A DNA stretch of 57,074 nt, taken from an uncultured Acidimicrobiaceae bacterium. Its GTDB lineage: Bacteria; Actinomycetota; Acidimicrobiia; Acidimicrobiales; MedAcidi-G1. Below, piece after piece: positions 8,619 through 16,611 of this stretch. Numbering within the stretch: the first letter of the stretch is position 1; every line of letters starts with the position of its first letter. The stretch is from positions 1-57,074 of the forward strand of contig CAJWFS010000005.1 in the NCBI GenBank assembly GCA_913030665.1. The letters are read 5' to 3'. The position numbers and the translations under genes were made by a program. Under the pieces are notes generated by a model that had not been told where the DNA came from, did no database searches, and was given only the letters and a program-made list of their open reading frames with translations.

Positions 8619-9242
8619 ATGGACCTTCAGGAACTGGTTGCCCCGGACCACACGGCGTTGTGCATCGTGGAGTGCCAGAACGGCGTGGTCGGTCCGGAGT
8701 CCAGCATGCCCGCCGTGGCTGAGGCAGTAGCAGACGCAGGGCTGCTGCCCCGGCTGGGTGGCCTGGCCGTGGCCGCCCGCTCGGCCGGCGTGAGGGTCGT
8801 CCACTCCACGTTCCACTCGAGGGCCGACCTGTGGGGCGGCAACCGGAACTCCCGACTCTTCGCTGCGGGAAGGAAGGCCGACGTGCAGCAGCTGGTCGGG
8901 ACGCCGGCCGTGCAGCCGGCACCCGAGCTGGGGCTCGACTCGGATTTGGACGTGGTCCTTCCCCGGTCCCACGGACTCTCGGCTGACTCGGGTTCAGGGC
9001 TGTCTGCCATGCTCCGCAACGAGGGCACCACCACCGTCGTGGTGGTGGGCGTGACGCTGAACCTGGCCATCCCCAACACTGTCTTCGACCTAGTCAACGC
9101 GGGCTTCCAGGTCGTGGTGCCGACGGACGGCTCGGTGGCCACCACCGAGGGCTACGGCGACCAGGTGCTGGTCCACAGCCTGGCCTACGTGTCCACCATC
9201 ACTGATGTGGCGACCCTCAGCGAGGCATGGCTGCGGGCCTGA
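8619..9242 (+). CDS. Isochorismatase-fold protein with altered catalytic triad
   Basis: 207 residues from ATG at 8619; an in-frame GTG at 8583 would add 12. The fold is recognisable from HTALCIVECQNGVVG, VRVVHSTFHS, DLDVVLPRSHGLSADSGSGL and VVVVGVTLNLAIPNT. Cysteine hydrolases of this family use Asp-Lys-Cys. Aligned by eye, the three positions are Glu18, Arg116 and Ala150 here, so all three appear substituted. It is probably not a hydrolase in the usual sense and could be a binding or regulatory protein. It follows the sulfatase by 44 bases and is probably co-transcribed. SulP converges on it 11 bases away. Confidence 0.75.
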   Translation: MDLQELVAPDHTALCIVECQNGVVGPESSMPAVAEAVADAGLLPRLGGLAVAARSAGVRVVHSTFHSRADLWGGNRNSRLFAAGRKADVQQLVGTPAVQPAPELGLDSDLDVVLPRSHGLSADSGSGLSAMLRNEGTTTVVVVGVTLNLAIPNTVFDLVNAGFQVVVPTDGSVATTEGYGDQVLVHSLAYVSTITDVATLSEAWLRA

Positions 9243-9253
9243 TCCGACTGCCC

Positions 9254-10495
9254 TCAGGCCCGTCGGCGGCGTAGGCCAACGGCCAGCGAGACCAGGATCC
9301 CGACCAGGACCCCCTGCTCGACGCGCGGGCTGAGGGCGAGGGTGGCGAAGAACGTGACCCAGGCTACGACGGCGTCTGCCGGTGAGATCCGGGCCATTCC
9401 CAGGAGTCGTCCGGGCCTCACCAGGCCGACCACGGCAGCTATGACCACCCCACCCAGGGTTGCCCGCGGGAGTGGTGCCAGCACGTCGGCGAACGGCAGG
9501 AAGGCCAGAACCGTGATTCCTGTCACCAGCCCGGACCAGCGGGTGCGGGCACCGGCCAGACGGTTCAGCGAGGACCGGCTGAAAGATCCGCCCACTGGGA
9601 AGGACCCGGAGACGGCGGCGGCCAGGTTGGCCACCCCCTGGCTCACGAACTCCCTGTTGGCGCTCCACCGCTGGCCGTCCTCGTCGGCGAACACCCTGGC
9701 GATGGATGCCGGCTCGGCGAAGCCGACCAGGGCTATGAGGATTCCCCCGACCAGCAGCGAGCCGGTGGACCCCCAGGGGAGATCCAGCGAGAGGGTGGGA
9801 AGGGCCGTGGGAACGTCGCCTACCATCGGTCCTGCGTAGTCGGTCAGCCGGCTTACGCTGATTCCACCACCGACAGCGATGAGGGCCCCGGGGAACATCC
9901 GGTGCACGACCCTGCGACCCGCCAGTACGAGCAGCACTGTCGTGGCGGCGATGGCCAGTGACGCCGTCTCCCATACGCCGGGATGGCCCAGCGACCAGCC
10001 GGCCCGCCACAGCACCCCTCCGGGGGGTGTCGCCGTGCCGAGGGCCTTCGGGAGCTGCGAGGCCAGGATCAGGATCGCCGCAGCGGAGGTGAAGCCGGTG
10101 ACCACCGGATCGCGCATCAGGTAGGTGACCACGCCCAGGCGGAACAATCCCAGCAGCAGGCGGGTGACGCCGACCATCAGGGCCAGCAGGGCGGCCAGGG
10201 CCACGTAGTCGGCGCTACCGGGGTCGGCCAGGCTGGCCAGTGCTCCGAAGGTGAGCAGGCTGGTGAGCGCCACGGGCCCTGTCTGGAGGTACGGCGAGGA
10301 GGCGAACAGGGCGGCCAGGATCGGAGGCAGCGCCGATGCGAACAGCCCGATGTGGGATGGCAGACCTGCCAGCTCGGCGTACGCCATCGACTGGGGGATC
10401 AGCACCATAGCCACGCTCAGCCCGGCCAGCAGGTCGGCGGGGACCGGTCGGGCGGGGGGCGCGGCTAGGGCCTTGTCGCTGGCTCCATCGGACAC
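9254..10495 (-). CDS. SulP family inorganic anion transporter without STAS domain
   Basis: 413 residues from GTG at 10495. The N-terminus reads LLAGLSVAMVLIPQSMAYAE, the SulP signature in the first membrane helix, followed by GLPSHIGLFASALPPILAAL and RDPVVTGFTSAAAILI. Ten or more hydrophobic segments are visible, and the protein ends in RRRRA shortly after the last one. Full-length SulP proteins (about 550 residues) carry a cytoplasmic STAS domain, which is absent here; short forms are known. Likely substrates are sulfate, bicarbonate or another oxyanion. Its position opposite the sulfatase suggests sulfate. A TAGGGT box exactly six bases before the GTG points to a leaderless transcript. Confidence 0.85.
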   Translation of the reverse strand: MSDGASDKALAAPPARPVPADLLAGLSVAMVLIPQSMAYAELAGLPSHIGLFASALPPILAALFASSPYLQTGPVALTSLLTFGALASLADPGSADYVALAALLALMVGVTRLLLGLFRLGVVTYLMRDPVVTGFTSAAAILILASQLPKALGTATPPGGVLWRAGWSLGHPGVWETASLAIAATTVLLVLAGRRVVHRMFPGALIAVGGGISVSRLTDYAGPMVGDVPTALPTLSLDLPWGSTGSLLVGGILIALVGFAEPASIARVFADEDGQRWSANREFVSQGVANLAAAVSGSFPVGGSFSRSSLNRLAGARTRWSGLVTGITVLAFLPFADVLAPLPRATLGGVVIAAVVGLVRPGRLLGMARISPADAVVAWVTFFATLALSPRVEQGVLVGILVSLAVGLRRRRA

Positions 10496-10501
10496 CCCGG
10501 C

Positions 10502-10507
10502 ACCCTA
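10502..10507 (-). promoter_or_regulatory. -10 element for the SulP gene
   Basis: TAGGGT on the minus strand, six bases before the GTG start at 10495. Transcription would begin at the start codon (leaderless). It lies inside a small inverted repeat, GGCACC-CTA-GGTGCC (10499-10513). Confidence 0.5.
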
Positions 10508-10607
10508 GGTGCCCGGTCGCCGGTCCCTGTCGCCGCTGCTCTTCGCGGCTCCCCCTGGCCGGGCCCGGATGGTGGGACTGATCGGGTCGACGCGATCCGG
10601 GCGGTCG

Positions 10608-10613
10608 TAGCCT
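10608..10613 (+). promoter_or_regulatory. -10 element for the Nudix gene
   Basis: TAGCCT with exactly six bases to the ATG at 10620, matching TANNNT spacing for a leaderless transcript. No ribosome site precedes the ATG. Confidence 0.5.
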
Positions 10614-10619
10614 CAGGCC

Positions 10620-11501
10620 ATGGATGACGGGCGGGGCGAAATTCGGGACACCGGTACGCCACGTCACGAGCTGTCGGTGGATGGGGTGCCGATCAGGTCG
10701 GCCGCCACGATCCTGCTGGTCGCCGACCGCCCGGACCTGCAGGTCCTGACCCTGCGCCGGACCGATGCCTCGACCTTCGTGGCTGGACACACACTGTTTC
10801 CCGGAGGGGCGGTGGATGCCGGCGACCACGATCCACGCTGGCCGTCGCTGGTGACAGGGCTCTCGGCTGCCGCTGCGGCGGAGCGGTTGGGCGTGGTTGA
10901 CGGCCTGGGGTATTGGACGGCGGCGGTCCGCGAGACCGTGGAGGAGGTCGGCGTGGCGGTCGGAACCACCGATCCGGGGCTGGCAGCCCGCATGGTCGCG
11001 CATCGCCACGATCTGGAGGCGGGGAGGGTCGGCCTGGCGGACCTGGTCCACGACGGCGCCGCGACGCTGGACCTGTCCGGCATCCACGCTGTGGCCCGCT
11101 GGGTGACGCCCATGCCCAGCATCAAGAGATACGACACGTACTTCTTCGTGGCCACCGTGGACTCCGACGTTCGACCGGTGGTGGATGGCCGGGAGGCGGT
11201 GCACGCCGAGTGGTGCAGGCCGACCGACGTGCTGGAACGGTGGCGTGACGGGGAGGTCACGATGATCAGCCCGACCATCGCCATGTTCCAGCGGCTGGCC
11301 TCCCACGGGTCGACCGCCGGGGTACTGGCCGCGGCGGCGGCCGGTGGGCCGGCGAGGAGGGCACGGATCCTGGACGACTCGACCACCCCAGTCCGCTTCG
11401 AGGGGGATCCGGGCTTCCACGAGACGGGCACGCGCGAGAGCCTCGGCTGGATGTGGCTTCCCGCCGGGGACCGTCCCGATCCGACGACCGGGTGGGCCTG
11501 A
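10620..11501 (+). CDS. Nudix hydrolase
   Basis: 293 residues. The protein opens a Nudix fold with GVPIRSAATILLVADRP and VLTLRRTDASTFVAGHTLFPGG. The Nudix box is split: GGAVDAGD near residue 63, then an insertion of about 35 residues, then AAVRETVEEVGV at about residues 100-111, which supplies the metal-binding glutamates. A long box insertion is typical of the NUDT19-like branch, members of which act on CoA or acyl-CoA diphosphate bonds, so a CoA-type substrate is possible but unproven. It has no ribosome site; a TAGCCT box sits six bases before the ATG. Divergent from SulP. The next gene follows 28 bases downstream, with its own promoter-like box. Confidence 0.85.
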   Translation: MDDGRGEIRDTGTPRHELSVDGVPIRSAATILLVADRPDLQVLTLRRTDASTFVAGHTLFPGGAVDAGDHDPRWPSLVTGLSAAAAAERLGVVDGLGYWTAAVRETVEEVGVAVGTTDPGLAARMVAHRHDLEAGRVGLADLVHDGAATLDLSGIHAVARWVTPMPSIKRYDTYFFVATVDSDVRPVVDGREAVHAEWCRPTDVLERWRDGEVTMISPTIAMFQRLASHGSTAGVLAAAAAGGPARRARILDDSTTPVRFEGDPGFHETGTRESLGWMWLPAGDRPDPTTGWA

Positions 11502-11516
11502 ACCGGCCGTTCCCCG

Positions 11517-11522
11517 TAGAAT
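11517..11522 (+). promoter_or_regulatory. -10 element for the gene at 11530
   Basis: TAGAAT, close to the TATAAT consensus, seven bases before the GTG at 11530. Suggests a leaderless transcript. Confidence 0.5.
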
Positions 11523-11529
11523 TGGCAAC

Positions 11530-12036
11530 GTGTCAGCTCCCTCCCACGTTCCAACGCCTGCGGTCCGTTCGGTCGATCCCTCATACACCGGCCCGCTGCG
11601 TCGGCTCGGCCCCTGGCGGGCCGGTCGCCCCGGCGAGGTGGTGGACCTGGGTGGCCAGCCCAGCGGGACCAGCCTCGGCAGCCAGGGGCCGGACCAGGGC
11701 TTCGCGTTCCGCCTCGCCAGGTCGTTCGTGGGGCGTCTCCGCCCGGGTGCGGGGGAGCGGATACCGGACGTGGTGGCCGGCTGCGTGGGGGTGGCGCTGA
11801 AGCGTGCGGCCCTGTTCGGCAGGGCTCCGATCGCAGCGGACCTGGAGGTCGCCTTCGGCCTGTTCGGGTTCCTGGAGGATCCGCCCACCGGGGACCGCCT
11901 GGTCGAGCGGCGTCGCCTTTTCGCCGAGGCATCCCACCACCACCACTACTCCGAGGTGCGACGCATCGTTGACCTCGTTCCGGACAGTGACCTGCGTCCG
12001 GATGCTGCCACCGACGCAGCCGCCCGGGCCTCCTGA
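11530..12036 (+). CDS. Hypothetical protein
   Basis: 168 residues from GTG at 11530, preceded by TAGAAT at a leaderless spacing. I do not recognise the family. The N-terminus is proline- and arginine-rich (MSAPSHVPTPAVRSVDPSYT). The middle GFAFRLARSFVGRLRPGAGE leads into a predicted helical stretch ending FGLFGFLEDPPTGDRLVERR. A histidine run SHHHHYSEVRR lies near residue 138, and the tail is acidic then alanine-rich. There is no signal peptide or membrane segment. Third-position GC is as high as in neighbouring genes, and the frame is uninterrupted, so it is likely real. It precedes a membrane protein gene by 27 bases and may be co-transcribed with it. Confidence 0.6.
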   Translation: MSAPSHVPTPAVRSVDPSYTGPLRRLGPWRAGRPGEVVDLGGQPSGTSLGSQGPDQGFAFRLARSFVGRLRPGAGERIPDVVAGCVGVALKRAALFGRAPIAADLEVAFGLFGFLEDPPTGDRLVERRRLFAEASHHHHYSEVRRIVDLVPDSDLRPDAATDAAARAS

Positions 12037-12063
12037 GCCGGCCCGACCCGGACCCCGGTACAC

Positions 12064-12705
12064 GTGATCCAGCATCCGGCCGGACGGTCGGGCTCCCAGA
12101 AGGGGCGTGTCCTCGACTCGGTCCTCCCCATCGCACTGTTCCTGGTGCTGAACCGCATCTGGGGCCTGGGTGCGGGGGTGGCGGGTGCGACGCTGTGGAG
12201 CATCAAGGTGGCTGTGGACCGCCGTCGCCGGGGGGAGTCCGTCGGCAGGTACCTGCCGATCCTGGTCGGCTACCTGGTGGTCCGGGCGATCATCGGGATC
12301 CTCACGGACTCCGAGGCCGTGTACTTCGGGATCGGCATCGGCACGAAGGCGGCCGTCGGCATGGCCCTCATCGCCACCGTCGTGGCGGGTCAACCGGTCC
12401 TGGCCCGCTACGCCCCGATGCTCGTCCCGTTCAGCTCCAAGACCAGGGCCCACCCGCTCTACCTGAAGGTGATGGGCCGGTTGACCGTCTTCCTAGGCGT
12501 GTACCAGATCCTGACGTCGGTGTGGGACATCTGGCTGTTCAACCGGACCTCCACGGACGGCTACGTGCTGATCCGCTTCGCCGTCGGCTGGCCGGCTGGC
12601 ACCCTCGCCACCATGATCGCCTTCGTATACGCCGACAGGGCCCTGCGGCCCATTCCGGACTACCCCGGGATCATGGACCTGATGGATGGCCCTTCCGAGG
12701 ACTGA
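12064..12705 (+). CDS. Multi-pass membrane protein, VC0807/DUF3159-like
   Basis: 213 residues from GTG at 12064. Five or six hydrophobic segments are visible: VLPIALFLVLNRIWGLGAGV, YLPILVGYLVVRAIIGILTD, IGIGTKAAVGMALIATVVAG, LTVFLGVYQILTSVWDIWLF and FAVGWPAGTLATMIAFVYAD. Cationic stretches (KVAVDRRRRGES) lie in the putative cytoplasmic loops. The pattern of an opening DxxLP helix and a KAA helix resembles uncharacterised VC0807-like or DUF3159 proteins. Function unknown; no transporter or enzyme motif is seen. Co-directional with the preceding hypothetical gene (27 bases) and the SDR that follows (74 bases). Confidence 0.7.
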   Translation: MIQHPAGRSGSQKGRVLDSVLPIALFLVLNRIWGLGAGVAGATLWSIKVAVDRRRRGESVGRYLPILVGYLVVRAIIGILTDSEAVYFGIGIGTKAAVGMALIATVVAGQPVLARYAPMLVPFSSKTRAHPLYLKVMGRLTVFLGVYQILTSVWDIWLFNRTSTDGYVLIRFAVGWPAGTLATMIAFVYADRALRPIPDYPGIMDLMDGPSED

Positions 12706-12779
12706 CCTGCCTCGCGAATGGGTCGCCGGGTACCCCCGGTGGAAGGATCAGGTCCGATGACGATGGGGGAGACGACCTG

Positions 12780-13637
12780 ATGGCGGATGGCGCACTGCGG
12801 GGCTACGGGGTGCTCGTGACCGGTGGTGGCACCGGAATCGGACGGGCCTGTGCGGAGGCGCTGGCCGTCGACGGTGCCGTGGTCACGATCTGCGGTAGGA
12901 CCGAATCCAGTCTGACCGATGCGGTCGACGCCATTAGGCCCGGCTACGGAGGCAGCGTGCACCACGTGGTGGCCGACGTGACGTCGGAGGACGACGTACG
13001 AGCGGCGGTGGCCGCAACCGTCGCCAACGCCGGGAGCCTGCGCGGCGTGGTGGCCAACGCTGGTGGTGGCGGGGGTCTGGGGCCCTACAACGTCCAGGAC
13101 CTCGGGCAGTTCGAGGCGGTCCTGCGCCTCAACGTGGTCGGCACGATGCTGTGCGTGAAGCACTCGGTTCCAGAGATGGTGGCCTCCGGTGGTGGCTCGT
13201 TTGTCGGAATGTCGTCGATCGCCGGCCACCAGAACCACCTCCACTTCGGTGCCTACACGGTCGCCAAGGCGGGGATCGAGGCCATGATGCGCAACGCCGC
13301 CGACGAGTTCGGCCGGTCCAACGTCAGGTTCAACGCCATTCGGCCCGGTTTCATAGCCACAGAGATGATGGAGTTCGTGTCGCGTGACGGCGAGGTGTTC
13401 GCCAGCTACCTGCGGAATACGCCCCTCGCCCCGGCTTCCGACACCGGCGTCGGGGAGCCGTCCGACGTGGCTGCCCTGGCCAGGTTCCTGATCGGCCCCG
13501 AGTCGCGTTGGATCACGGGGACGGCCATCAACGTGGACGGTGGGCAGGCCCTGCGGTCCGGGCCCGACTTCTCGTCGTTCATCGCCGCGTCGCTGGGTGA
13601 TGACGTAATGGCCGGCAACAGGCCCGCCGACGACTGA
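12780..13637 (+). CDS. Short-chain dehydrogenase/reductase
   Basis: 285 residues from ATG at 12780, which follows GGGGAGACGACCTG. Classical SDR motifs are complete: TGGGTGIG for NAD(P) binding at about residues 15-22, NAGG near residue 95, the catalytic Ser in GMSSIAG, YTVAK (Tyr and Lys), and RPGFIATEM after it. It reduces or oxidises a carbonyl/alcohol of unknown identity. The frame is open upstream, but the ribosome site and the loss of homology place the start here. The stop is 14 bases from the stop of the convergent P450; with the nearby alcohol dehydrogenase this looks like a small hydroxylation/oxidation group. Confidence 0.88.
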   Translation: MADGALRGYGVLVTGGGTGIGRACAEALAVDGAVVTICGRTESSLTDAVDAIRPGYGGSVHHVVADVTSEDDVRAAVAATVANAGSLRGVVANAGGGGGLGPYNVQDLGQFEAVLRLNVVGTMLCVKHSVPEMVASGGGSFVGMSSIAGHQNHLHFGAYTVAKAGIEAMMRNAADEFGRSNVRFNAIRPGFIATEMMEFVSRDGEVFASYLRNTPLAPASDTGVGEPSDVAALARFLIGPESRWITGTAINVDGGQALRSGPDFSSFIAASLGDDVMAGNRPADD

Positions 13638-13651
13638 CCCCACGCCGGCCG

Positions 13652-14863
13652 TCAGGCCGCGTCGAACTCCAGGTGTGCCTGACGGAGCCCGTAGACGAAG
13701 GCGTTGGGCATCTCCACCGGTGTGGTTCCCGGCTTCAGGCGCAGGTCGGCGATGCGCCGCACGAACTCCTCGAAGAAGACCCGGATCTCCAGGCGGGCCA
13801 GGGCGGCGCCCAGGCAGAAGTGGGTGCCGAAGCCGAACGCCAGGTGGTTGTTGGGCGTCCGGGTGACGTCGAACGACTCGGGATCGTCGAAGTGCGACGG
13901 GTCCCGGTTGGCCGACGAGTACATGAGGAGGAGCTGGTCGCCGGCCCGGACCGGGATGCCGGCTACCTCGGTGTCGATGGCGGCCGTACGGCACATGTTG
14001 TGGATCGGCGTCACCCACCGGATGAATTCCTCGGTGGCCACGGTCATGTCGGCGCCGCCACGCAGAAGCGCCCACTGGTCGGGTCGTTGTGCCAGCTCCA
14101 CCAGCGTGCGGGCTATCACGGTCCGGGTGGTCTCGGCGCCGCCGTCCAGCAGCAGCAGGCAGTCCGAGATCATCTCGTCCAGGCCGAAGTCGTATCCGTC
14201 GAGGCCCCTGCGTTCCCGGTCGATCCAGACGGTCATGACGTCGTCCATGGGGCAGCCGTCGGTAACCGTGGGCTTCTTGGCCTCGTAGAGCTCTGCGGCC
14301 GCTCCGGCGAATTCGATGGCTGCGGCGACCCCGTCATGGTCGTGGTAGCGGGGTCCACCGCCCAGGGCGATGGTCCGCTCCGACCAGTCCTGGAGCTTCG
14401 GCCACATCTCGTCGCCGAACCCAAGCAGCAGCCCGATCATCTGGGCGGGAAGCGGCGCTGCCAGCTCGGCGATGACCTCGGCCTCGCCGGCCGGCAGCAC
14501 GGCGTCGATCAGGCCGGTGACCACGCCGCGCACGTGGTCCTCCCAGCGGCCGGCCGCCCGCGGCGTGAACCTACGGGACACCAGGTTGCGGCGGACCGTG
14601 TGGTGGGGGTCGTCCAGCCCGATGATTGACCGGTCGGCCGCGATGTTGGGCCGGTAGCCGCGTTCGGTGCCTGAGGAGATGAAGGTGGCCTTGTCCCGCT
14701 CGATGGTGACGATGTCGTCGTAGCGGGATATCCCCAGGAGGTCGTTGGCGGTGTCCCGGTGGATGGGATCGTGCTGGCGGAGCCAGGCGTAGGTGGGGTA
14801 AGGGTCGGTGACGTAGAAGTCGCCGTCCAGGAGGTCGATGCTGCGCGGCTCGCCCGGGTCCAT
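13652..14863 (-). CDS. Cytochrome P450
   Basis: 403 residues from ATG at 14863 (MDPGEPRSIDLLDGDFYVTD). All bacterial P450 landmarks are present: I-helix LLLLDGGAETTRT (oxygen activation), ExxR within EEFIRW, a PIHNMCRTA strand, SANRDPSHFDDPESFDVTR, and the heme loop FGFGTHFCLGAALARLE with axial Cys350. The layout resembles the soluble actinobacterial P450s that use ferredoxin partners and hydroxylate steroids, lipids or xenobiotics. No ferredoxin or reductase is adjacent. A TACGAT box exactly six bases before the ATG indicates leaderless transcription. Divergent from the alcohol dehydrogenase, which might process its product. Confidence 0.93.
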   Translation of the reverse strand: MDPGEPRSIDLLDGDFYVTDPYPTYAWLRQHDPIHRDTANDLLGISRYDDIVTIERDKATFISSGTERGYRPNIAADRSIIGLDDPHHTVRRNLVSRRFTPRAAGRWEDHVRGVVTGLIDAVLPAGEAEVIAELAAPLPAQMIGLLLGFGDEMWPKLQDWSERTIALGGGPRYHDHDGVAAAIEFAGAAAELYEAKKPTVTDGCPMDDVMTVWIDRERRGLDGYDFGLDEMISDCLLLLDGGAETTRTVIARTLVELAQRPDQWALLRGGADMTVATEEFIRWVTPIHNMCRTAAIDTEVAGIPVRAGDQLLLMYSSANRDPSHFDDPESFDVTRTPNNHLAFGFGTHFCLGAALARLEIRVFFEEFVRRIADLRLKPGTTPVEMPNAFVYGLRQAHLEFDAA

Positions 14864-14869
14864 GGATGG

Positions 14870-14875
14870 ATCGTA
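14870..14875 (-). promoter_or_regulatory. -10 element for the P450 gene
   Basis: TACGAT on the minus strand, followed by CCATCC (six bases) and the ATG at 14863. Leaderless spacing. Confidence 0.5.
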
Positions 14876-14943
14876 CGGTCGTGGCGTCGACTGATGGAAA
14901 GCGGGCGTCGGCCCGCGGCGTTCGACACGTGAGAGGGGGCGCC

Positions 14944-15885
14944 GTGCGTGCCGTACGGACGGTTGGCGGGGAGTTCCGGGTAGTCGAGGTCGACGACCCG
15001 ATCGGCGACGGTGTAGTGGTCGAGGTGGCATCCGCCGGCATCTGCGGTTCGGACCTGCACATGGCCGGATTCGGCCTTGCCAACACGTTCGGCCACGAGG
15101 TGGCGGGGCGTCTCGCCGACGGCACGGAGGTGGCCATCCGGCCCACGCTGGCCTGCGGCACCTGCGACCGGTGTGCAGCGGGTGCCGAGCAGCAGTGCCG
15201 GGCCATGGCGCTCTATGGCCTGGCCATGGACGGAGGCATGGCCGATCGCATCCTGGTGGACCCGGCCTGCCTCGTCCCGCTGGCTGACGGCGTCCCCGTC
15301 GGCGACGCCTGCCTGGTCGAGCCGATCGCCGTGTCGGTGCATGCCGTCCAGGTAGCCGACGTGCAGCCCGGCCAGCGGGTGCTGGTCGTTGGCGGCGGAT
15401 CCATCGGCCTGACGGCTGTGGCCGCGGCTTGTCATGTGGGCGCCGAGGTGGACCTGTCTGCCCGCCACGCCCACCAGGTCGAGGCCGGCGAACGCCTGGG
15501 CGCCGGAACGGCGGCGTCCGGCGAGTACGACGTGGTCATCGAGGCCGCCGGCACCGAGAGCGCCCTGGTGGCGGCTATCGACCACGCCCGTCCGGGTGGG
15601 ACGGTGTCGATACCGGCCGTCTACTGGGAGGGGATCGCCATCCCGAACGTCATGTCCATGTTCTTGAAGGAGGTCAGCCTCCGTCCGTCGTCCATGTACG
15701 GCTGTTCGGGCCGCCACGGGCCGGATGTGCGGGAGGTGGACGAGGCGGCAGCGCTTCTGGCGGCGGTTCCTGAGCTGTCCGAGGCGGTCATCACCCACAG
15801 GTTCTCCCTGGACGACGCCCCCGAGGCGTTCCGGGTGGCCGCGGATCGTTCCGCCGGGGCCATCAAGGTGGTCTTGGAGCCCTAG
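14944..15885 (+). CDS. Zinc-dependent alcohol dehydrogenase (MDR family)
   Basis: 313 residues from GTG at 14944, chosen because GAGAGGGGGC lies just upstream and MRAVRTVGGEFRVVEVDDP matches typical MDR starts. Catalytic zinc ligands are seen in AGICGSDLH and FGHEVAG. The structural zinc lobe has four cysteines in the pattern CGTCDRC..C. The cofactor site is VLVVGGGSIGLTAVAAA, and EAAGTESAL follows. The usual Asp/Arg pair selecting NAD or NADP is not obvious (HVGAEVDLSARHAHQVEAGE). It is shorter than the usual 340-350 residues, with compact loops. Divergent from the P450 and likely linked to it functionally. Confidence 0.88.
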   Translation: MRAVRTVGGEFRVVEVDDPIGDGVVVEVASAGICGSDLHMAGFGLANTFGHEVAGRLADGTEVAIRPTLACGTCDRCAAGAEQQCRAMALYGLAMDGGMADRILVDPACLVPLADGVPVGDACLVEPIAVSVHAVQVADVQPGQRVLVVGGGSIGLTAVAAACHVGAEVDLSARHAHQVEAGERLGAGTAASGEYDVVIEAAGTESALVAAIDHARPGGTVSIPAVYWEGIAIPNVMSMFLKEVSLRPSSMYGCSGRHGPDVREVDEAAALLAAVPELSEAVITHRFSLDDAPEAFRVAADRSAGAIKVVLEP

Positions 15886-15929
15886 TACGGGGCCGTCCAG
15901 GCGGTCCCTGGAGACCGGGTGACGATGCT

Positions 15930-16508
15930 TCAGGCCAGGGTCATGGACGGGAGCGGGTAGCGACTGTCGCGTGAGAACACCTCGCGCACCAGCGGCTCGA
16001 AGTCCGCCAGCGCCATCTCGTCGTAGTTCCGCTCGAAGCAGTTCTGGTCGTACTCGGCGCAGAACGCCGCACAGTCGTCGAACCACTCGTGTTCCCGGAA
16101 CTGCTCACGGGCATCGGGGTCTGCGCCCAGGTGGTGGAAGTAGTAGTACCCCTGGAACACACCGTGGTGCCGGACAATCCAGTGGGTTCTCTCGTCCACA
16201 TAGGGCCGGAGGATGTCGGCGGCCACGGCGCTGTGGTTCTCCGGGGCGATGGGATCACCCACGTCGTGGAGCAGGGCGGCTACCACCATCTCGTCGGCCT
16301 CGCCGTTTCGCAGCGCCCGGGTGGCGCTCTGGAGGCTGTGGTGGAAGCGGTCCACCGGGTAGCCCAGCAGCGGTCCGGCCATGGCCTGCAGGGTGGCCAG
16401 CAGGTGGTCGGTGAGGTGGGCGGCCTTGTGGGCCACCAGCTCGCGGCCTATCAGCTCGTAGTCCTGCGAGGTGCCATCCACCATGTGTTCGAAGCTCACG
16501 GTTTCCAT
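15930..16508 (-). CDS. HD-domain metal-dependent protein (possible PhnZ/TmpB-like oxygenase)
   Basis: 192 residues from ATG at 16508. HHSLQSATRALRNGEADEMV leads into VAALLHDVGDPIAPENHSAV, the His-Asp core, and DERTHWIVRHHGVFQGYYYF supplies further histidines. The C-terminus (FDDCAAFCAEYDQNCFERNY, MALADFEPLVREVF) resembles HD proteins of marine bacteria related to the diiron oxygenases PhnZ and TmpB. Those cleave phosphonates after hydroxylation; other HD proteins of this size are phosphohydrolases. Both are possible. No phosphonate genes are nearby. It stands alone, convergent with the alcohol dehydrogenase and divergent from the ABC exporter. Confidence 0.75.
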   Translation of the reverse strand: METVSFEHMVDGTSQDYELIGRELVAHKAAHLTDHLLATLQAMAGPLLGYPVDRFHHSLQSATRALRNGEADEMVVAALLHDVGDPIAPENHSAVAADILRPYVDERTHWIVRHHGVFQGYYYFHHLGADPDAREQFREHEWFDDCAAFCAEYDQNCFERNYDEMALADFEPLVREVFSRDSRYPLPSMTLA

Positions 16509-16598
16509 AGGACCGGAGTCTGGCAGGCGGGCGTTGCGACGCAAAGGAACCGGAGTCGGCGGCACGCGCGTGGAGCCGGAGGCCGCGAAGCCGACCGG

Positions 16599-16604
16599 TA
16601 GGGT
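16599..16604 (+). promoter_or_regulatory. -10 element for the ABC exporter operon
   Basis: TAGGGT with seven bases to the GTG at 16612. Supports that GTG as the start, over the in-frame GTG at 16570. Confidence 0.45.
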
Positions 16605-16611
16605 CGCCGAC

